From Adineta steineri (taxonomy: Eukaryota > Rotifera > Eurotatoria > Adinetida > Adinetidae): DNA of 64,000 nt. This document shows, one piece after another, positions 63,301-64,000 of the stretch (its first letter is position 1; each line of letters begins with the position of its first letter). Both the position numbers and the translations under genes were made by a program. Location of the stretch: the NCBI GenBank assembly GCA_905250115.1, contig CAJNOI010000001.1, positions 635,115 through 699,114 on the forward strand. The letters are read 5' to 3'. The notes beneath the pieces were generated by a model. The model worked only from the letters and a program-made list of their open reading frames with translations. It was not told where the DNA came from and searched no databases.

Positions 63301-64000
63301 TCGAATTTATTGAATCAATATTAATATCATTTGTCGATGTTTGATATATACAATGATAGAAAAGAATTTTTAATGTTAAATTTATTTGATCATATTCAAT
63401 ACAATATCCATGTATACATTCAGTTGTATTTATTAATAAAATCATTTTTGTTTTTGTTAATTGATATAAATATGCTTGTTTAGGTATTTGTTTAAAATTT
63501 GAAAATTCAATTAAATAATCATATTTATTATTTGATTTCGCTTGTTCATTTATTGTTGTTTCAATTGTTTGTTCTGGATTTGTTATTGTTGATGCAACTG
63601 ATGAGATCATATTTTCATATTGATTTCCTGTTGTTGATGTTGTTGTTGTTAATAAAATACATTTATTTGTTTCTAATAAATGAACAAAACAAAATATAAT
63701 CGAATTATCACTTTCATTTGTTATTGATAGCGGATACATTGTTATAGCAAGTGGAATTATTGTTGAATTTAAATAACGTCTTGTTGTTAAACGATCAAAA
63801 TGTTCGATAAATATTGTTTCATTTGTATTATCAATCGAAGAATTATTTTCATGATTTATATCTGTTGTTAATTGTTCAATAAGATTTTTTAATGATAATA
63901 GAGTTTTTATATGAATAACATTTGTTATATCAACGCAACGTATTATCCAATCAGCATTTAAAAATAATAGTATATGTTCATTAAATAATAATTCATTGGA
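48359..64000 (-). CDS. BIRC6: BIRC6 (BRUCE/Apollon) E2/E3 hybrid ubiquitin ligase, 5' end beyond the window
   Basis: Eight exons read in phase: >64000-62939, 62614-61353, 60141-58315, 57891-55889, 55833-52370, 51849-49996, 49936-49717 and 49092-48359. They give about 4,140 residues; human BIRC6 has about 4,857, so the N-terminal part, where the BIR domain lies, is outside. Visible parts include a beta-sandwich/discoidin-like region (about 59000-58750, [16 protein letters not shown]), long helical scaffold exons rich in N/S/T, and a ubiquitin-like segment near 52560-52375 ([16 protein letters not shown]). The UBC domain has [31 protein letters not shown] and [20 protein letters not shown], with the catalytic cysteine codon at 50065-50067. 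After it, [14 protein letters not shown] and [14 protein letters not shown] are nearly as in vertebrates. BIRC6 restrains caspases and ubiquitinates SMAC, caspase-9 and LC3. Four introns carry foldback or MITE-like elements. Confidence 0.9.
49153..49687. mobile_element. 535-bp foldback element with about 180-bp inverted arms
   Basis: The left arm starts acgagagaacatactcaac and the right arm ends with its inverse (ctcgt, gggtatgctccctcgt). Arms include an inverted block gggcgccattcgagcccat and continue for about 180 bp with scattered mismatches. No coding frame is seen inside. It sits in the intron between the last two BIRC6 exons. Target-site duplication is not clear. It is probably a non-autonomous DNA transposon of foldback/MITE type. 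Confidence 0.75.
52172..52265. repeat. 94-bp palindromic element with GC-rich core
   Basis: cagtgttttatc at 52172-52183 is repeated inverted at 52253-52265 (gataaaaacactg, one extra A). Inside lies gggctgggtgggcgctgccc, much richer in GC than the AT-rich intron around it (BIRC6 intron 51850-52369). Confidence 0.6.
57972..58147. repeat. GT-rich foldback with duplicated right arm
   Basis: A G-rich arm (57972-58032, gaggatgtgggtgggtgag...) faces a C-rich arm (58059-58147). The C-rich arm contains two tandem copies, about 36 bp each, of a cactcacccactcacaccc-like unit ending catcctcac. It occupies the BIRC6 intron 57892-58314. Apparent open frames on both strands here are products of the repeat. 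Confidence 0.75.
60142..61352. other. BIRC6: 1.2-kb BIRC6 intron
   Basis: Much longer than the typical 50-65 nt introns nearby. It is AT-rich with a slightly GC-richer patch at 60960-61010. No inverted repeat or open frame of note was seen. It is flanked by a donor after AAT AA (61353) and an acceptor before 60141 that keep phase 2. Confidence 0.6.
62713..62884. mobile_element. 172-bp MITE-like element in a BIRC6 intron
   Basis: Terminal inverted repeats agacatttcgcac (62713-62725) and gtgcgaaatgtct (62872-62884) match over 13 bp. Internally tttcattacga (62731-62741) is inverted again near 62800 (tcgtaatgaaa), and a small palindrome cccgacaaattatcggg lies at 62840-62856. There is no coding capacity. 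It lies within the intron 62615-62938. A clear target-site duplication is not visible. Confidence 0.7.

Noticed and set aside
1..64000. tRNA, rRNA, CRISPR arrays, or bacterial operons
   Set aside because: None seen. Spliced animal genes fill the window and no cloverleaf, rRNA core or direct-repeat array was recognised by eye.

Overview
The window looks like nuclear genomic DNA of a bdelloid rotifer (Rotaria/Adineta-like). The DNA is very AT-rich. Animal genes are split by many short introns (about 50-65 nt). Several families are ones known to be amplified in bdelloids: an FG-GAP propeller protein, an arginine ADP-ribosyltransferase fused to kinesin-light-chain-type TPRs, an LDL-receptor-like protein and an orphan rhodopsin-type GPCR. 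Short GT-rich foldback repeats resembling the TGTGGG telomeric unit of bdelloids recur between genes and in introns. Species cannot be fixed from the sequence.

Left half (1-20 kb) is accessory in character. It holds an FG-GAP protein (274-1365, minus), a large minus-strand gene at 2308-10191, an LDL-receptor-like protein (11548-14315, minus), a GPCR (15841-16800, plus) and the ART-TPR gene (17604-19976, minus). Three tandem copies of a two-membrane-segment, cysteine-rich module lie in 2308-10191. Splice sites keep phase across both module boundaries, so they can be read as one protein of about 1,430 residues.

Middle (20-41.5 kb): a 3 kb AT-rich stretch is followed by a long plus-strand gene (22990-31102). 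It joins an N-terminal Slp/Slac2-type Rab-binding FYVE_2 domain to two Ig domains and a disordered tail. Two extra first exons also fit it in phase. Then come paramyosin (32205-35879, plus), a TMEM35/DoxX-like membrane protein (36739-37251, minus) and, divergently, the dynein-2 intermediate chain WDR60/DYNC2I1 (37490-41493, plus).

Right half (41.6-64 kb) is a minus-strand run of genes. In transcription order these are BIRC6 (enters from the right edge, stops at 48359), an unrecognised small membrane protein (48012-47176), SLX4 (47159-43467) and TAF7 (43403-41611). The last three are separated by only 16 and 63 bp, which fits an operon resolved by spliced-leader trans-splicing. Foldback or MITE-like elements sit in several BIRC6 introns. 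All gene models here were spliced by eye. Exon ends are given where GT/AG and phase could be checked; starts and distal exons are less certain. No tRNA, rRNA or CRISPR array was seen.
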